Assembly: GCF_041197575.1 (NCBI RefSeq)
Contig: NZ_JBDKXB010000006.1
Location: 1 to 64,000 of the forward strand
Length of the DNA: 64,000 nt
Direction of reading: 5' to 3'
Source of the DNA: Thioalkalicoccus limnaeus
GTDB lineage: Bacteria; Pseudomonadota; Gammaproteobacteria; Chromatiales; Chromatiaceae
Positions 24,835 through 34,739 of the stretch are shown piece after piece. Both the position numbers and the translations under genes were made by a program. The stretch's first letter is position 1. Each line of letters begins with the position of its first letter. The notes beneath the pieces are model-generated. The model searched no databases. It was not told where the DNA came from and saw only the letters and a list, made by a program, of their open reading frames with translations.

Positions 24835-25800
24835 CTAGGCCGTCGACTCGCGTGTCGCATCCGGTTCGCTGTCGGCCTCTGCGGCAGGCGTGTCCTCGGC
24901 AGCCGGCGGCGACTCGGGTTCCGGCGGTGCTTCGACGAACTTTGGCCGGTGTGCGAGGATCGCGAGCAGATCGGCGATCCGCTCGCGCAGTTCACGACGA
25001 TCGACGATCCGATCCAAGGCGCCATGTTCGAGCAGGAATTCCGCGCGCTGGAACCCTTCGGGCAGCTTCTCCCGGACCGTCTGTTCGATGACCCGCGGCC
25101 CGGCGAAACCGATCAGGGCGTTGGGCTCGGCGATATTGACATCGCCGAGCATCGCCAGGCTGGCCGAGACCCCGCCCATCGTCGGGTCGGTCATCACCGA
25201 GATGAACGGCAGTCCCTCGGCACGCAGGCGTCCCAGCGCCGCGCTGGTCTTCGCCATCTGCATCAACGAAAACAGCGATTCCTGCATCCGCGCCCCGCCG
25301 CTTGCGGAGAAGCAGATCAAGGGCACCTGGTCAGCCAGCGCCGCCTCGACGCCGCGGACGAAACGCTCGCCGACCACGGACCCCATCGAGCCACCCATGA
25401 AGCCGAATTCGAAGGCCGCGGCCACGACCGGCTGCCGCTGCAAGGCCCCGCGAAAAACCACGAGCGCATCCTTCTCTCCGGTTTCCTTCTGCGCCACCGC
25501 CAGGCGGTCCTTGTATTTCTTCAGGTCACGAAACTTCAGTGGATCGACGGACTCGATATCGGGTGCGAGTTCCTCGCGCGGCTCCGGATCGAGAAAGGTG
25601 TCGAGTCGGCGACGGGCGGTCAGGCGATTGTGATGACTGCATTTGGGACAGACCTCGAGATTGCGCTCGAGCTCGGCCCGATACAGGATCGCATTGCAGC
25701 CGGGACACTTGGCCCAGATCCCCTCCGGCACCGCACGTTTGCTGACCACCTCGGTGCGGATGCGGCTCGGCATCAGCTTTTCGAACCAGTTCATCGTCAT
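24835..25800 (-). CDS. accD: Acetyl-CoA carboxylase carboxyltransferase subunit beta
   Basis: With AccA, AccD transfers the carboxyl group from biotin to acetyl-CoA to give malonyl-CoA for fatty acid synthesis. The 321-residue product begins with the MNWFEKLMPSRIR segment, the four-cysteine zinc ribbon (CPGC and CPKC) and continues with the crotonase-like core (FSASGGARMQE, GGVSASLAMLGD, GFAGPRVIEQTVRE). The last 35 residues are an acidic, Pro/Ala-rich tail. It lies between trpA and folC on the same strand. Confidence 0.97.
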   Translation of the reverse strand: MTMNWFEKLMPSRIRTEVVSKRAVPEGIWAKCPGCNAILYRAELERNLEVCPKCSHHNRLTARRRLDTFLDPEPREELAPDIESVDPLKFRDLKKYKDRLAVAQKETGEKDALVVFRGALQRQPVVAAAFEFGFMGGSMGSVVGERFVRGVEAALADQVPLICFSASGGARMQESLFSLMQMAKTSAALGRLRAEGLPFISVMTDPTMGGVSASLAMLGDVNIAEPNALIGFAGPRVIEQTVREKLPEGFQRAEFLLEHGALDRIVDRRELRERIADLLAILAHRPKFVEAPPEPESPPAAEDTPAAEADSEPDATRESTA

Positions 25801-25820
25801 GTGGACCCGTCGTTGGGTTG

Positions 25821-26636
25821 TCAGGTGCGCGCGGCCGCGTCGATCGCCTGGCGCATGGCCGCAAGCCGTTCGCCGACCGCCGCGGGGACCGCCTCCGGAG
25901 TCGCCGCGAGCGATTCGATCAGGCCGACCAGCGCGCTGCCGACGATGACCGCGTCGGCGATCCCGGCGACGCGCGCGGCCGTCTCCGGGTCCTTGATGCC
26001 GAAGCCGACGCCGACCGGCAGCCGCGTATGGCGACGAATCCGCTTAAGCTTGTCGGCCACCTCATCGAGATTCAGATGACTCGCGCCGGTGACCCCCTTG
26101 ATCGAGACGTAATAGACGAACCCGGAGGCCACCGCGGCGATCTGCGCGATCCGCGCATCACTCGAGGTCGGCGCGATCAGGTAGACGAGATCGAGCCCCT
26201 CGGCGCGCAGGGCCGCGACCAGTTCGCTGCCCTCCTCCGGCGGCACATCGACGACCAACGCGCCATCGACGCCGGCCTGCCGCGCCGCGGTCGCGAAGTC
26301 CGCATAGCCGAGAACCTCGATCGGATTCAGATAGCCCATCAGGACCACCGGGGTCTGATCGTCGCGTTCGCGGAACTGCCGCACCATCTCGAGGACGCGC
26401 CGGATCGAGACGCCCTGGGCCAAAGCCCGCTCGGTCGCGCGCTGGATCACGGGACCGTCGGCGATCGGATCGGAAAAGGGCACGCCGAGTTCGATCAGAT
26501 CGGCGCCGGCCGCGACCAGACTGTGCATCAAGGGCACCGTGACCTCGGGGTGGGGATCCCCGGCCGTCACGAACGGGATCAAGGCCTTGCGGCCGCTTTC
26601 GGCCAGGTCGGCGAAACGCCGCGCGATTCGGCTCAT
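25821..26636 (-). CDS. trpA: Tryptophan synthase alpha chain
   Basis: TrpA cleaves indole-3-glycerol phosphate to indole, which passes to TrpB. The 271-residue product starts MSRIARRFADLAESGRKALI, has the catalytic glutamate in LIELGVPFSDPIADGPVIQ and the aspartate in GALVVDVPPEE, and the phosphate loop GFGIKDPETA. The ATG at 26636 overlaps the trpB stop as ATGA; the longer upstream frame lies inside trpB and is rejected. Confidence 0.97.
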   Translation of the reverse strand: MSRIARRFADLAESGRKALIPFVTAGDPHPEVTVPLMHSLVAAGADLIELGVPFSDPIADGPVIQRATERALAQGVSIRRVLEMVRQFRERDDQTPVVLMGYLNPIEVLGYADFATAARQAGVDGALVVDVPPEEGSELVAALRAEGLDLVYLIAPTSSDARIAQIAAVASGFVYYVSIKGVTGASHLNLDEVADKLKRIRRHTRLPVGVGFGIKDPETAARVAGIADAVIVGSALVGLIESLAATPEAVPAAVGERLAAMRQAIDAAART

Positions 26637-27847
26637 AGCGAGAGTCCTTCGAGGGACGCGACCGTATGCATGTCTTTGTCGCCGCGTCCGGACAGGTTGA
26701 TCAGGATACTCTGGTCGGGACGCATCGTCGGCGCGAGCCGCGCGGCATGGGCCAGCGCGTGGCTCGATTCGAGCGCCGGGATGATGCCCTCGATCCGGGT
26801 CAGGGCGTGGAACGCGGCGAGCGCGTCCCGGTCGGTGACCGCGACATAGTGCGCGCGACCGCTGTCCTTGAGCCACGCATGTTCCGGGCCGACGCCAGGG
26901 TAATCGAGCCCGGCGGAGACCGAATGGGTCTCGATGATCTGACCATCGGCATCCTCCATCAGGTAAGTCCGATTGCCGTGGAGCACGCCGGGCCGCCCGG
27001 CGCACAGGGGCGCGGCATGGCGGCCGGTCTCTAAACCTTCGCCGGCGGCCTCGACGCCGTGCAGCGCCACCTCGGCGTCATCGAGGAATGGATGGAAGAG
27101 GCCGATCGCATTGGATCCGCCACCGACACAGGCGACCAGCACATCGGGCAAGCGGCCGGTGCGTTCGAGCATCTGCGCGCGCGCCTCGCGCCCGATCACC
27201 GACTGGAAGTCGCGCACCATGGCCGGATACGGATGGGGACCTGCGACCGTGCCGATGATGTAGAAGGTGTCGTCGACATTCGTCACCCAGTCGCGCATCG
27301 CCTCGTTGAGCGCATCCTTCAGCGTCTTGGAGCCGGAGCCGACCTTCGCGACCCGAGCGCCGAGCAGGCGCATCCGGTAGACGTTCGCCTCTTGGCGCGC
27401 CGCATCGACCTCGCCCATGTAGACGACGCACTCGAGACCCAGGCGCGCCGCGACCGTGGCCGTCGCGACGCCGTGCTGCCCGGCACCGGTTTCGGCGATC
27501 AGGCGGGTTTTGTTCATGCGCCTCGCGAGCAGCGCCTGGCCGATCGTGTTGTTGACCTTGTGGGCGCCGGTGTGGTTTAGATCCTCGCGCTTGAGGAAGA
27601 TCTGGGCACCGCCGAGCTCGCGGCTCCAGCGCGCCGCGTGATAGATCGGCGAGGGCCGCCCGACATAGTCGCGCAGATCGGCATCGAGCTCGGCGAGGAA
27701 CTCGGGATCCGCGAGGTAGCGCTGATAGGCCTCGCGCAACTCCTCGAGCGGATACATCAGGGTCTCGGGCGCGAAACTACCCCCATAGGGACCGAAGTGC
27801 CCCCTGGCATCGGGCCAGTGGTAGCCATTATTCGGGCTGATCGCCAT
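26633..27847 (-). CDS. trpB: Tryptophan synthase beta chain
   Basis: TrpB is the PLP enzyme that joins indole and serine. The 404-residue product has the PLP lysine in LKREDLNHTGAHKVNN, the catalytic glutamate in ETGAGQHGVA, and the phosphate-binding glycine run in CVGGGSNAIG. Its first bases overlap the end of trpF by about 20 nt, and its stop overlaps trpA by 4 nt. Confidence 0.98.
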   Translation of the reverse strand: MAISPNNGYHWPDARGHFGPYGGSFAPETLMYPLEELREAYQRYLADPEFLAELDADLRDYVGRPSPIYHAARWSRELGGAQIFLKREDLNHTGAHKVNNTIGQALLARRMNKTRLIAETGAGQHGVATATVAARLGLECVVYMGEVDAARQEANVYRMRLLGARVAKVGSGSKTLKDALNEAMRDWVTNVDDTFYIIGTVAGPHPYPAMVRDFQSVIGREARAQMLERTGRLPDVLVACVGGGSNAIGLFHPFLDDAEVALHGVEAAGEGLETGRHAAPLCAGRPGVLHGNRTYLMEDADGQIIETHSVSAGLDYPGVGPEHAWLKDSGRAHYVAVTDRDALAAFHALTRIEGIIPALESSHALAHAARLAPTMRPDQSILINLSGRGDKDMHTVASLEGLSL

Positions 27848-28493
27848 CTCTTACCCCTTGCATGAAGGCTGCTATCTTGGCCGCGTCTTTGACCCCCTTG
27901 GCCGCCTCGATCCCCCCGCTCACATCGACCGCGTAGGGTCGTACCTGGCGGATGGCCGTGGCGACATTCGCCGGCGTCAGACCACCGGCGAGGATGATGC
28001 GCCGCGCCAGGCGTACCGGGATCCGCGTCCAATCGAAACACTGGCCCGTGCCGCCCGGTCGTGCCGGATCATAGGCGTCGAGCAAGAGGCCGGCGGCCTC
28101 CTGGTAGCGCGTCGCGACCGCAGCCAAATCGACTCCGGGGCGCATCGCGACGGCCTTGATCCAGGGCCGCGCGAAACCGCGGCAATAGTCCGGATCCTCG
28201 TGACCGTGAAACTGCAACAGATCGAGCGGCACCTCCGACAGAACCCGCCGCACGGCTTCGGGCGTCTCGTCGACGAACAGGCCGACGGTCGTCACGAAGG
28301 GCGGCACGCCGCGGATCAGGGCCTGCGCCTGTGCCGGCGTCACGGCGCGGGGGCTCGGCGACCAGAACACCAGACCGATCGCATCGGCACCAGCGGCCAC
28401 GGCGGCGTCGACATCGGCCTCACGGGTCAGACCGCACAGTTTAACCCGCGTGCGGCTCGGCGGTAAGGCCATCGACGGCGATCGATCGGTCAT
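27828..28493 (-). CDS. trpF: Phosphoribosylanthranilate isomerase
   Basis: TrpF performs the Amadori rearrangement in tryptophan synthesis. The 221-residue product contains RVKLCGLTREADVDAA with the catalytic cysteine, QFHGHEDPDYCR, the catalytic aspartate in LLDAYDP, and the C-terminal ILAGGLTPANV and DVSGGIEAAKGVKD phosphate loops. The ATG at 28493 overlaps the truA stop as ATGA, so the longer upstream form is rejected. Confidence 0.96.
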   Translation of the reverse strand: MTDRSPSMALPPSRTRVKLCGLTREADVDAAVAAGADAIGLVFWSPSPRAVTPAQAQALIRGVPPFVTTVGLFVDETPEAVRRVLSEVPLDLLQFHGHEDPDYCRGFARPWIKAVAMRPGVDLAAVATRYQEAAGLLLDAYDPARPGGTGQCFDWTRIPVRLARRIILAGGLTPANVATAIRQVRPYAVDVSGGIEAAKGVKDAAKIAAFMQGVRDGDQPE

Positions 28494-29320
28494 GGGCACC
28501 CCATCGGGCTCGGTGTTCGGCTGCAATCGGGCACCGGTGCGCACGGCAACCCGAAGGCGTCCGGATAGTCGACAGCGGCCAGATACAGACCATGCGGCGG
28601 GGCCGTCACACCGCCGCGGGTTCGATCACGCACCACGAGCAGGTCGCGCGTCCAGGAGGCCGGGGCCTCGCCGCGACCGATCGTGATCAGGACCCCGGCG
28701 ATGTTGCGTACCATGTGGTGCAGGAACCCATTGGCCCCGATCCGCAGTTCGATGATCTCGCCGTCGCGTGCCAGTTCGAGATAATGCACCTCGCGAACCG
28801 GGCTCTTGGCCTGGCAAGCCAGCGCCCGAAAACTCGAGAAATCGTGCTCGCCGAGCAACGCGGCGGCGGCCTCCCGCATCGGTGCGAGGTCGAGCGGGCG
28901 ATGTATCCAGACTGCCCGGTCGCGCGACAAGGCCGAGCGCGTTGGTCGCGTCAGGATCCGATAACGGTAGTGCCGCGCCGTGGCGCTGAAACGCGCGTGA
29001 AAGCGATCGTCGACCGGCACCGCCCAACGGACCGCGACATCCGGCGGCAGGTTCGAGTTCGTCCCCAGGACCCACGATCGCATCGGCCGCTCGGCGGCGG
29101 TGTCGAAATGGATCACCTGCTCCAACGCGTGGACCCCGGCATCGGTCCGCCCCGCGCAATGGACGGTCACCGGATGGGCGGCCACCCGTCCGATCGCGGT
29201 TTCGACGACCCGCTGGACCGTACGCTGCGCCGGCCCCTGCTCCTGCCAACCCGAGAAATCCCGACCATCGTATTCGAGCCCCATCGCGATGCGGCGGGCA
29301 GCAGACGGCACCGGAGCCAC
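28490..29320 (-). CDS. truA: tRNA pseudouridine(38-40) synthase TruA
   Basis: TruA isomerises uridines 38-40 in tRNA anticodon arms. The 276-residue protein has GLEYDGRDFSGWQ near the start, the catalytic aspartate in CAGRTDAGVHALEQV, RYRI, and the C-terminal NGFLHHMVRNIAGVL segment. It sits between fimV and trpF on the same strand, a common order in gammaproteobacteria. It is coupled to trpF by a 4-nt overlap. Confidence 0.97.
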   Translation of the reverse strand: MAPVPSAARRIAMGLEYDGRDFSGWQEQGPAQRTVQRVVETAIGRVAAHPVTVHCAGRTDAGVHALEQVIHFDTAAERPMRSWVLGTNSNLPPDVAVRWAVPVDDRFHARFSATARHYRYRILTRPTRSALSRDRAVWIHRPLDLAPMREAAAALLGEHDFSSFRALACQAKSPVREVHYLELARDGEIIELRIGANGFLHHMVRNIAGVLITIGRGEAPASWTRDLLVVRDRTRGGVTAPPHGLYLAAVDYPDAFGLPCAPVPDCSRTPSPMGCP

Positions 29321-29382
29321 GATCGAGGGTCAACGAGCCGCGCCGCAACCGACCATGGGGCGCACGAGGATCCCACAGGACA

Positions 29383-32265
29383 TCACTTGATCTGCGCGAG
29401 CAGCTGTCGCGCCTCGGCCCGTTGCGCATCGGTGCCCTCTTCGGCCACCTCATCGAGGATCGTCCGAGCGGCATCCGGGTCCTGCATCTCGAGGTAGGCC
29501 CGGGCCAAGTCGAGCTTGGTCGAGACCTCGTCCCAGGGGCTCGTATCCCGCTGCAACGAACTGGATTGCGCGAAATCCGACTCGGTTCCTTCGCTGAAGG
29601 AGAAGGGATCCAGCGGAGCTTCGTCCCGTGCACCCGGCTTGGATCCATGCCCGGATCGATCGCCGGACGACCCCTCGGGTCGACGACCGATCTCGTCAGC
29701 GGACACCAGCAGATCACCGAGATCGAGATCCAGCGGGGTCGGCTTCGCCGGCGCCGCGCCGGCCACCTCGCGTTGGCTTGCCCCGCCCTTGTCCAACTTG
29801 GGTCGACGCGGTTCCGGCTGGCCTTCGCGCCCCTCCCAGTTGATGCTGTTCCACTCCTGGTCCGCATCGACGTCCAACGTCAGGTCTGGCCCCTGGGGAC
29901 GATCCGGTTTGGGCGCCGGCCTCGGCGGCACCCTTGACTGCCCACCCCCTCGCGACTGATTGGCTCGGTCCGATACCGAGCCGATCAGGTCGTCGAGATC
30001 GAGATCGAGATCCATCAGCGGCGGAACCCGTTGCGGCTCGCGCGGTTGAGCGAACGAATTCTTCTCGGTACGCACCTCGGTGCGCGGCGTGGCGGACGAT
30101 GGAGTCGGCGTCACGGGCCGCTCCGCCGCGACTCTTGGCTGATTCGATTCCGCCATCGAGCCGCCGGTCGCCTCCCCAGCCCCGCCCGGGGGCTCGGTCA
30201 TGGCAGTGGCTGGCGGTGTTGCACCCGGTGGCTCGCTGCGACCCGACGGCTCACCATCCGATGACGTGCTTTGCTTGCGCAGCGACGACAGCATCATGGT
30301 CACGCGGCGCCACTGCTCGGGGCTCGACTCCTCGGCCCCGGCGACCTTCATGGCATCGATCAGTTCGACCAGGGAATCGATGTCCTTCATCCCGAACAAG
30401 GCCTCAGCCAGTTTGAACTTGAGATCGAGCCTGGCTGGGGCGCGGGAGATCTCGTCGCGAAGCAAGGTCTCGGCCTCGCGATAGCGACCGTAGGCGATAT
30501 AGATATCGGCCTCGGAGAAGACGTCGACCTCGGATTCCTCGTCACTCAGCCGCAGTGTCGAATCCGGGGAAATATCGGGCCCGGCCGGACTCGGCGCCGG
30601 GGCTGCGGCTGGCGCTCCCGCCGATCCCCTCGCCTCGGTCGCCGGCGGTGGCGTCGACGCCACGACCTCGTCGGGCGGCAACCCGTGGTCCGCATAGGGG
30701 ACGACCTCGAGTCGGCGCCGCCGCCGAATCAAGTAGAGGGACCCGAGGCCGATCACCACCGCCAGCGCCGCACCCAGACCGAGCGGCGATGCGATACCGG
30801 CGCGCGTGGGCGAGTCGGCTGGGGATGTAGCGACCGGTGCGGCGGATTCGACCGCTTCCATCACCGGAGCCGGTGCGGGCTCGGTCGCGCTCACCGGCGC
30901 ATCGTCGGGCGTCTGCGGCGCGACCGGTGGCACCTCCGGCCTGACGGGTTCATCGTCAGCCGGTGGGGACGCCCCCTCGAGGACGGACTCGGGTCGGTCG
31001 GCCGTGACAGGTGACATCTCATCCGGCAGCGCAAGGACCCCTTGATCGAGCCCGATCGGAAGACTGTCATCGGGCGGTGGCAAGACATCGGGTTCAACCT
31101 GGACTCGAGGAAGCTCGGTGTGTGGCGGCAGCCCTTCCCCGGGCTGCGCCGGCCGCGGCTCCGCGGCCAGGGCCTCGGCGAGCCGCAATTCGGCGAGTTG
31201 CTCGTCGCGCAGAATCAGCAGGGCCTGGATGTCGGTGAGTTGCTCCTCGAGCTGCCGGATACGGGTCTGGAGTTCGGCCGTCTCTTGGCGCGTGCTCTCG
31301 TTCTCCTCTCGCACGAGCAGAAGTTCCCGCTCCAATTCCGCGACCCGCGAGGGTGCCGGGCCATCGACCGATGGGGCGGGAATGCTCGGCGCAGGCGCCT
31401 CGGTCGGGGTCGCGATTCGCAAGCGGGCGTCATCCGACGCCGGCGGGTCGGTGACCACCGTGAGCGGTGCGCGGGCGACCGGCTGCCCGCGGATCGCTGC
31501 CGCCAAGTCCCGCTCCGCGGTCGCGGCATCGAGCGCAAAGAGCTCGGCCGCACTTGGAATGACCAAGCGCTCGCCAAGCCGCAGCCGGTTGATGTCGCCG
31601 GCGATGAAGGCATCGGGGTTGTTTCGATACAGGGCCAGGGCCGTTTGGGCCGTCGTTGCCCCGGGCGGATCCAGACGTCTCGCCATCTGCAATAGGCCCG
31701 ATCCGGACGGGACCGGACCGGTAAGCAACGGGAAAGCCGTCGCATCGACTCCCGCAGGGATGCGTGGCGGCGCGGCCCGCAGCGGTCGATCAGGATCCGA
31801 TTCCACCGCTGGCGCGCCTCGGCGCGTCTCGGTCACCGGCGTTGGCCGTGCCACGGCGCGGCGTTCCCGGATCGTCGGTGGATCCAACAAAACCGTGTAC
31901 TCGCGGACCAGGCGACCCGCTGGCCAGTTCAGCTCGACGAGGAAATTGACGAAGGGTTCGCGGATCGGCTCGCGACTCGTCACACGCAAAACCGTACGCC
32001 CGTCCGGCGCGATCCACGGCTCGAATCGCAAACCTGTCAAGAAGTAGTGACGCTCGGCACCGGCCCGCCGGAACTCCCCTTCCGATGCCAGCACGGCCTT
32101 GATGGTATCGAGCTCATCGGAACGCGCGTCGACGAGCTCTATCTCGCCGACGAAGGGCTGATTCAGACCGGAATCGGTGCGTAGCTCGCCGAGGCCCAAT
32201 GCCGACACGCCACCGGGGAGCAACGCCAAGGACACCGCCGACGCCAGGATTATTCTGCGAAACAT
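29383..32265 (-). CDS. fimV: FimV/HubP family polar inner-membrane protein
   Basis: FimV/HubP proteins organise the cell pole, type IV pili and chemotaxis clusters. The 960-residue product has a signal peptide (ILASAVSLALLPGGVSA), the FimV N-terminal domain (LGLGELRTDSGLNQPFVGEI), a LysM-like segment near residues 180-245, a coiled coil near 315-375, a single TM near 495-515 followed by RRRRR, a long acidic Pro/Gly/Ser-rich cytoplasmic part, and the FimV C-terminal TPR-like domain (KLDLARAYLEMQDPDAARTILDE). It lies upstream of truA on the same strand and downstream of asd. Confidence 0.93.
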   Translation of the reverse strand: MFRRIILASAVSLALLPGGVSALGLGELRTDSGLNQPFVGEIELVDARSDELDTIKAVLASEGEFRRAGAERHYFLTGLRFEPWIAPDGRTVLRVTSREPIREPFVNFLVELNWPAGRLVREYTVLLDPPTIRERRAVARPTPVTETRRGAPAVESDPDRPLRAAPPRIPAGVDATAFPLLTGPVPSGSGLLQMARRLDPPGATTAQTALALYRNNPDAFIAGDINRLRLGERLVIPSAAELFALDAATAERDLAAAIRGQPVARAPLTVVTDPPASDDARLRIATPTEAPAPSIPAPSVDGPAPSRVAELERELLLVREENESTRQETAELQTRIRQLEEQLTDIQALLILRDEQLAELRLAEALAAEPRPAQPGEGLPPHTELPRVQVEPDVLPPPDDSLPIGLDQGVLALPDEMSPVTADRPESVLEGASPPADDEPVRPEVPPVAPQTPDDAPVSATEPAPAPVMEAVESAAPVATSPADSPTRAGIASPLGLGAALAVVIGLGSLYLIRRRRRLEVVPYADHGLPPDEVVASTPPPATEARGSAGAPAAAPAPSPAGPDISPDSTLRLSDEESEVDVFSEADIYIAYGRYREAETLLRDEISRAPARLDLKFKLAEALFGMKDIDSLVELIDAMKVAGAEESSPEQWRRVTMMLSSLRKQSTSSDGEPSGRSEPPGATPPATAMTEPPGGAGEATGGSMAESNQPRVAAERPVTPTPSSATPRTEVRTEKNSFAQPREPQRVPPLMDLDLDLDDLIGSVSDRANQSRGGGQSRVPPRPAPKPDRPQGPDLTLDVDADQEWNSINWEGREGQPEPRRPKLDKGGASQREVAGAAPAKPTPLDLDLGDLLVSADEIGRRPEGSSGDRSGHGSKPGARDEAPLDPFSFSEGTESDFAQSSSLQRDTSPWDEVSTKLDLARAYLEMQDPDAARTILDEVAEEGTDAQRAEARQLLAQIK

Positions 32266-32372
32266 GCCCCCTCCAGGGTCACCAGGGCGGCGGGCTACAC
32301 CAGAGACCCGCCGGCTCGGTCATGGCCACGCTGGCTCCTCGATCCGATCGGGGTCGCGCGGCACTGGCGCCA

Positions 32373-32401
32373 ACTATAGCGGAAGAATGGGTTTCCTCCA
32401 A
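32373..32401 (-). promoter_or_regulatory. Candidate sigma-70 promoter of fimV
   Basis: On the minus strand TATAGT (32373-32378) matches the -10 at five of six positions; TTGGAG (32396-32401) sits 17 bases upstream as a weak -35. It lies about 108 nt before the fimV start. A run of seven T on the same strand just upstream, at 32400-32406, may belong to termination of asd, but no stem precedes it clearly. Confidence 0.4.
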
Positions 32402-32439
32402 AAAAACGGGGCTGTTACTGTGACCTTTCGCTCAATTTG

Positions 32440-33558
32440 TCACGCCCGGTCACGCAGCAGCGTCAGCATCCGTCTCAAGGGCTCGGCCGCACCCCATAAC
32501 AATTGGTCTCCAACCGTGAAGGCCGACAGGTATTCGCCGCCCATCGACAGCTTGCGCAGGCGTCCGACCGGGACCGTCAGCGCACCTGTGACGGCCGCCG
32601 GCGACAAACGACGGACCGTCTCCTCGCGGTCGTTCGGAATCACCTGCACCCACGGGTTGGCGGCTGCGATGATGGTCTCGGCCTCGGCCAGCGGGATGTC
32701 CCGTGTGAGCTTGATGGTCAAGCCCTGACTGTGACAGCGCATCGCGCCGACCCGCACGCAGATTCCGTCGACCGGGATCGGCCGATCCTCGCGGCCGAGA
32801 ATCTTGTTGGTTTCGACCTGACCCTTCCATTCCTCGCGGCTCTGTCCGCTCGGCATCGGACTGTCGATCCACGGGATCAGGCTGCCGGCCAGCGGCACGC
32901 CGAACTGCTCACGGGGGAAGCGGTCGGCGCGCATCGCCGCCGTGACCGCGCGATCGATGTCGAGGATCGCCGCGGCCGGATCATCGAGCGCCGCACCGGC
33001 CGCATCCTGCAAGGCCCCCATCTGCAGCAACAGCTCGCGCATGTTCTTGGCCCCGGCGCCGGAGGCCGCTTGGTAAGTCATCGCGCTGACCCATTCGACC
33101 AAACCTTCGCGGAACAGGCCGCCGATCGCCATCAGCATCAGGCTGACGGTGCAGTTGCCGCCGATGAAATCGCGCTTGCCGGCTGCGAGCGCCGCGTCGA
33201 TGACCGGACGATTGACCGGGTCGAGAACGATCACACTGTTGCGTTCCAGCCGCATCGCCGACGAGGCATCGATCCAGTACCCGCCCCAGCCACGCTCGCG
33301 CAACTGCGGATGGATCTCCTTCGTGTAATCGCTGCCCTGGCAAGTGACGATGGCATCCAGGGTCGACAGAAGATCGAGATCGTAGGCATCGGACAAGGTC
33401 ACGGCACCGCGCCCGACATCCGGGCCGGCGGCACCGATCTGCGACGTCGTGAAGAACTCGGGCTCCGGGATCCACGCGAAGTCGCCCTCTTCGCGCATCC
33501 GATCCATCAGGACCGACCCAACCATCCCGCGCCAACCGACGAAACCGACCCGCCTCAT
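32440..33558 (-). CDS. asd: Aspartate-semialdehyde dehydrogenase
   Basis: Asd reduces aspartyl phosphate to aspartate semialdehyde, the branch point to lysine/diaminopimelate, threonine and methionine. The 372-residue product begins MRRVGFVGWRGMVGSVLMDR (NADP loop) and has the catalytic cysteine in GGNCTVSLMLMA. It is the long gammaproteobacterial type. The ATG at 33558 is preceded by GAGAGG, so the upstream extension to 33756 is rejected. It follows leuB by 49 nt. Confidence 0.97.
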   Translation of the reverse strand: MRRVGFVGWRGMVGSVLMDRMREEGDFAWIPEPEFFTTSQIGAAGPDVGRGAVTLSDAYDLDLLSTLDAIVTCQGSDYTKEIHPQLRERGWGGYWIDASSAMRLERNSVIVLDPVNRPVIDAALAAGKRDFIGGNCTVSLMLMAIGGLFREGLVEWVSAMTYQAASGAGAKNMRELLLQMGALQDAAGAALDDPAAAILDIDRAVTAAMRADRFPREQFGVPLAGSLIPWIDSPMPSGQSREEWKGQVETNKILGREDRPIPVDGICVRVGAMRCHSQGLTIKLTRDIPLAEAETIIAAANPWVQVIPNDREETVRRLSPAAVTGALTVPVGRLRKLSMGGEYLSAFTVGDQLLWGAAEPLRRMLTLLRDRA

Positions 33559-33607
33559 AGCCGCACCTCTCGTTCCATAGGATGATGACACCAAGCCCGC
33601 GCCCGGA

Positions 33608-34687
33608 TCAGTCGCGCAGCGCCGCGACGACGGCATCGCCCATCTCGGCGGTGCCGACCCGACGGGTACCGGGCGACAGGATGTCGCCGGTGCGCAGACC
33701 GAGATCGAGCACACGGCCGACGGCGGCCTCGACACGCCCCGCGGCCTCGGGCTCATCGAGCGAATAGCGCAGCATCATCGCGACCGACAGGATGGTCGCG
33801 AGCGGATTGGCGACCCCTTGTCCAGCGATATCCGGCGCCGAGCCGTGGATCGGCTCGTACATCCCCTGCCGCTCGGCATTCAGCGACGCCGACGGCAACA
33901 TGCCGATCGATCCGGTCAGCATGGCTGCGGCATCCGACAGGATGTCGCCGAACATGTTATCCGTGACCAGCACATCGAACTGCTTCGGCGCACGCACCAA
34001 CTGCATCGCCGCGTTATCGACATACATGTGGCTCAAGGTCACGTCCGGGTAATCGCGACCGACCTCGATCGCGATCTCCCGCCACAGCTCGGTACACTCG
34101 AGCACATTGGCCTTGTCGACGGAACAGACGCGCCGGTTGCGCTGCATCGCGACCTCGAACGCGACTCGACAGATGCGCCGGATCTCCGATTCGGTGTAGA
34201 CGAGCGTGTTGATGCCACGCCGCTCGCCGGACGGCAAGGTATCGACCCCGCGCGGTTCACCGAAATAGATGCCGCCGGTCAGCTCCCGGACGATCAGGAT
34301 ATCGAGCCCCTCGACGACCTCGGCCTTGAGCGTCGAGGCCGCGGCCAATTGCGGATAGAGGATCGCCGGCCGCAGATTGGCGAAGAGCCCGAGCCCCGAG
34401 CGCAGGCCGAGAAGACCCTTCTCGGGACGCACGGCGATCGGCAAAGGCTCCCATTTCGGGCCACCGACCGCGCCGAGCAGGATCGCATCGGACGCGCGGG
34501 CTGCCGCCAGCGTCTCCGGAGGCAACGGATGGCCAGTCGCGTCGTAAGCCGCGCCGCCGACCAATGCCTCGTCCATCTCCAGATCGACGCCGAAGCGGTC
34601 GCGCAGCGCGACGAGCAGCTTGACCGCCTCGGCGACGATCTCCGGGCCGATCCCATCGCCGGCGAGGATCAGAATCTTCTTGCTCAA
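33608..34687 (-). CDS. leuB: 3-isopropylmalate dehydrogenase
   Basis: LeuB oxidises and decarboxylates 3-isopropylmalate in leucine synthesis. The 359-residue product has the family motifs ILAGDGIGPEIVAEA, the substrate arginines near RPEKGLLGLRSGLGLFANLRP, the YVDNAAMQL region with the catalytic lysine and aspartates, and the NAD-binding GSAPDIAGQGVANP. The start is a TTG with GGAG 9 nt upstream; no ATG in frame fits the family N-terminus. It lies 52 nt after leuD. Confidence 0.96.
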   Translation of the reverse strand: MSKKILILAGDGIGPEIVAEAVKLLVALRDRFGVDLEMDEALVGGAAYDATGHPLPPETLAAARASDAILLGAVGGPKWEPLPIAVRPEKGLLGLRSGLGLFANLRPAILYPQLAAASTLKAEVVEGLDILIVRELTGGIYFGEPRGVDTLPSGERRGINTLVYTESEIRRICRVAFEVAMQRNRRVCSVDKANVLECTELWREIAIEVGRDYPDVTLSHMYVDNAAMQLVRAPKQFDVLVTDNMFGDILSDAAAMLTGSIGMLPSASLNAERQGMYEPIHGSAPDIAGQGVANPLATILSVAMMLRYSLDEPEAAGRVEAAVGRVLDLGLRTGDILSPGTRRVGTAEMGDAVVAALRD

Positions 34688-34739
34688 TGTCTCGGTCTCC
34701 AAGCAGCCCGCCCGATGCGGGCGTCGAAACAGCGTGTGG

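Noticed and set aside
26637..27005. N-terminal extension of trpA into trpB
   Set aside because: The ATGA overlap at 26633-26636 gives the normal TrpA start.
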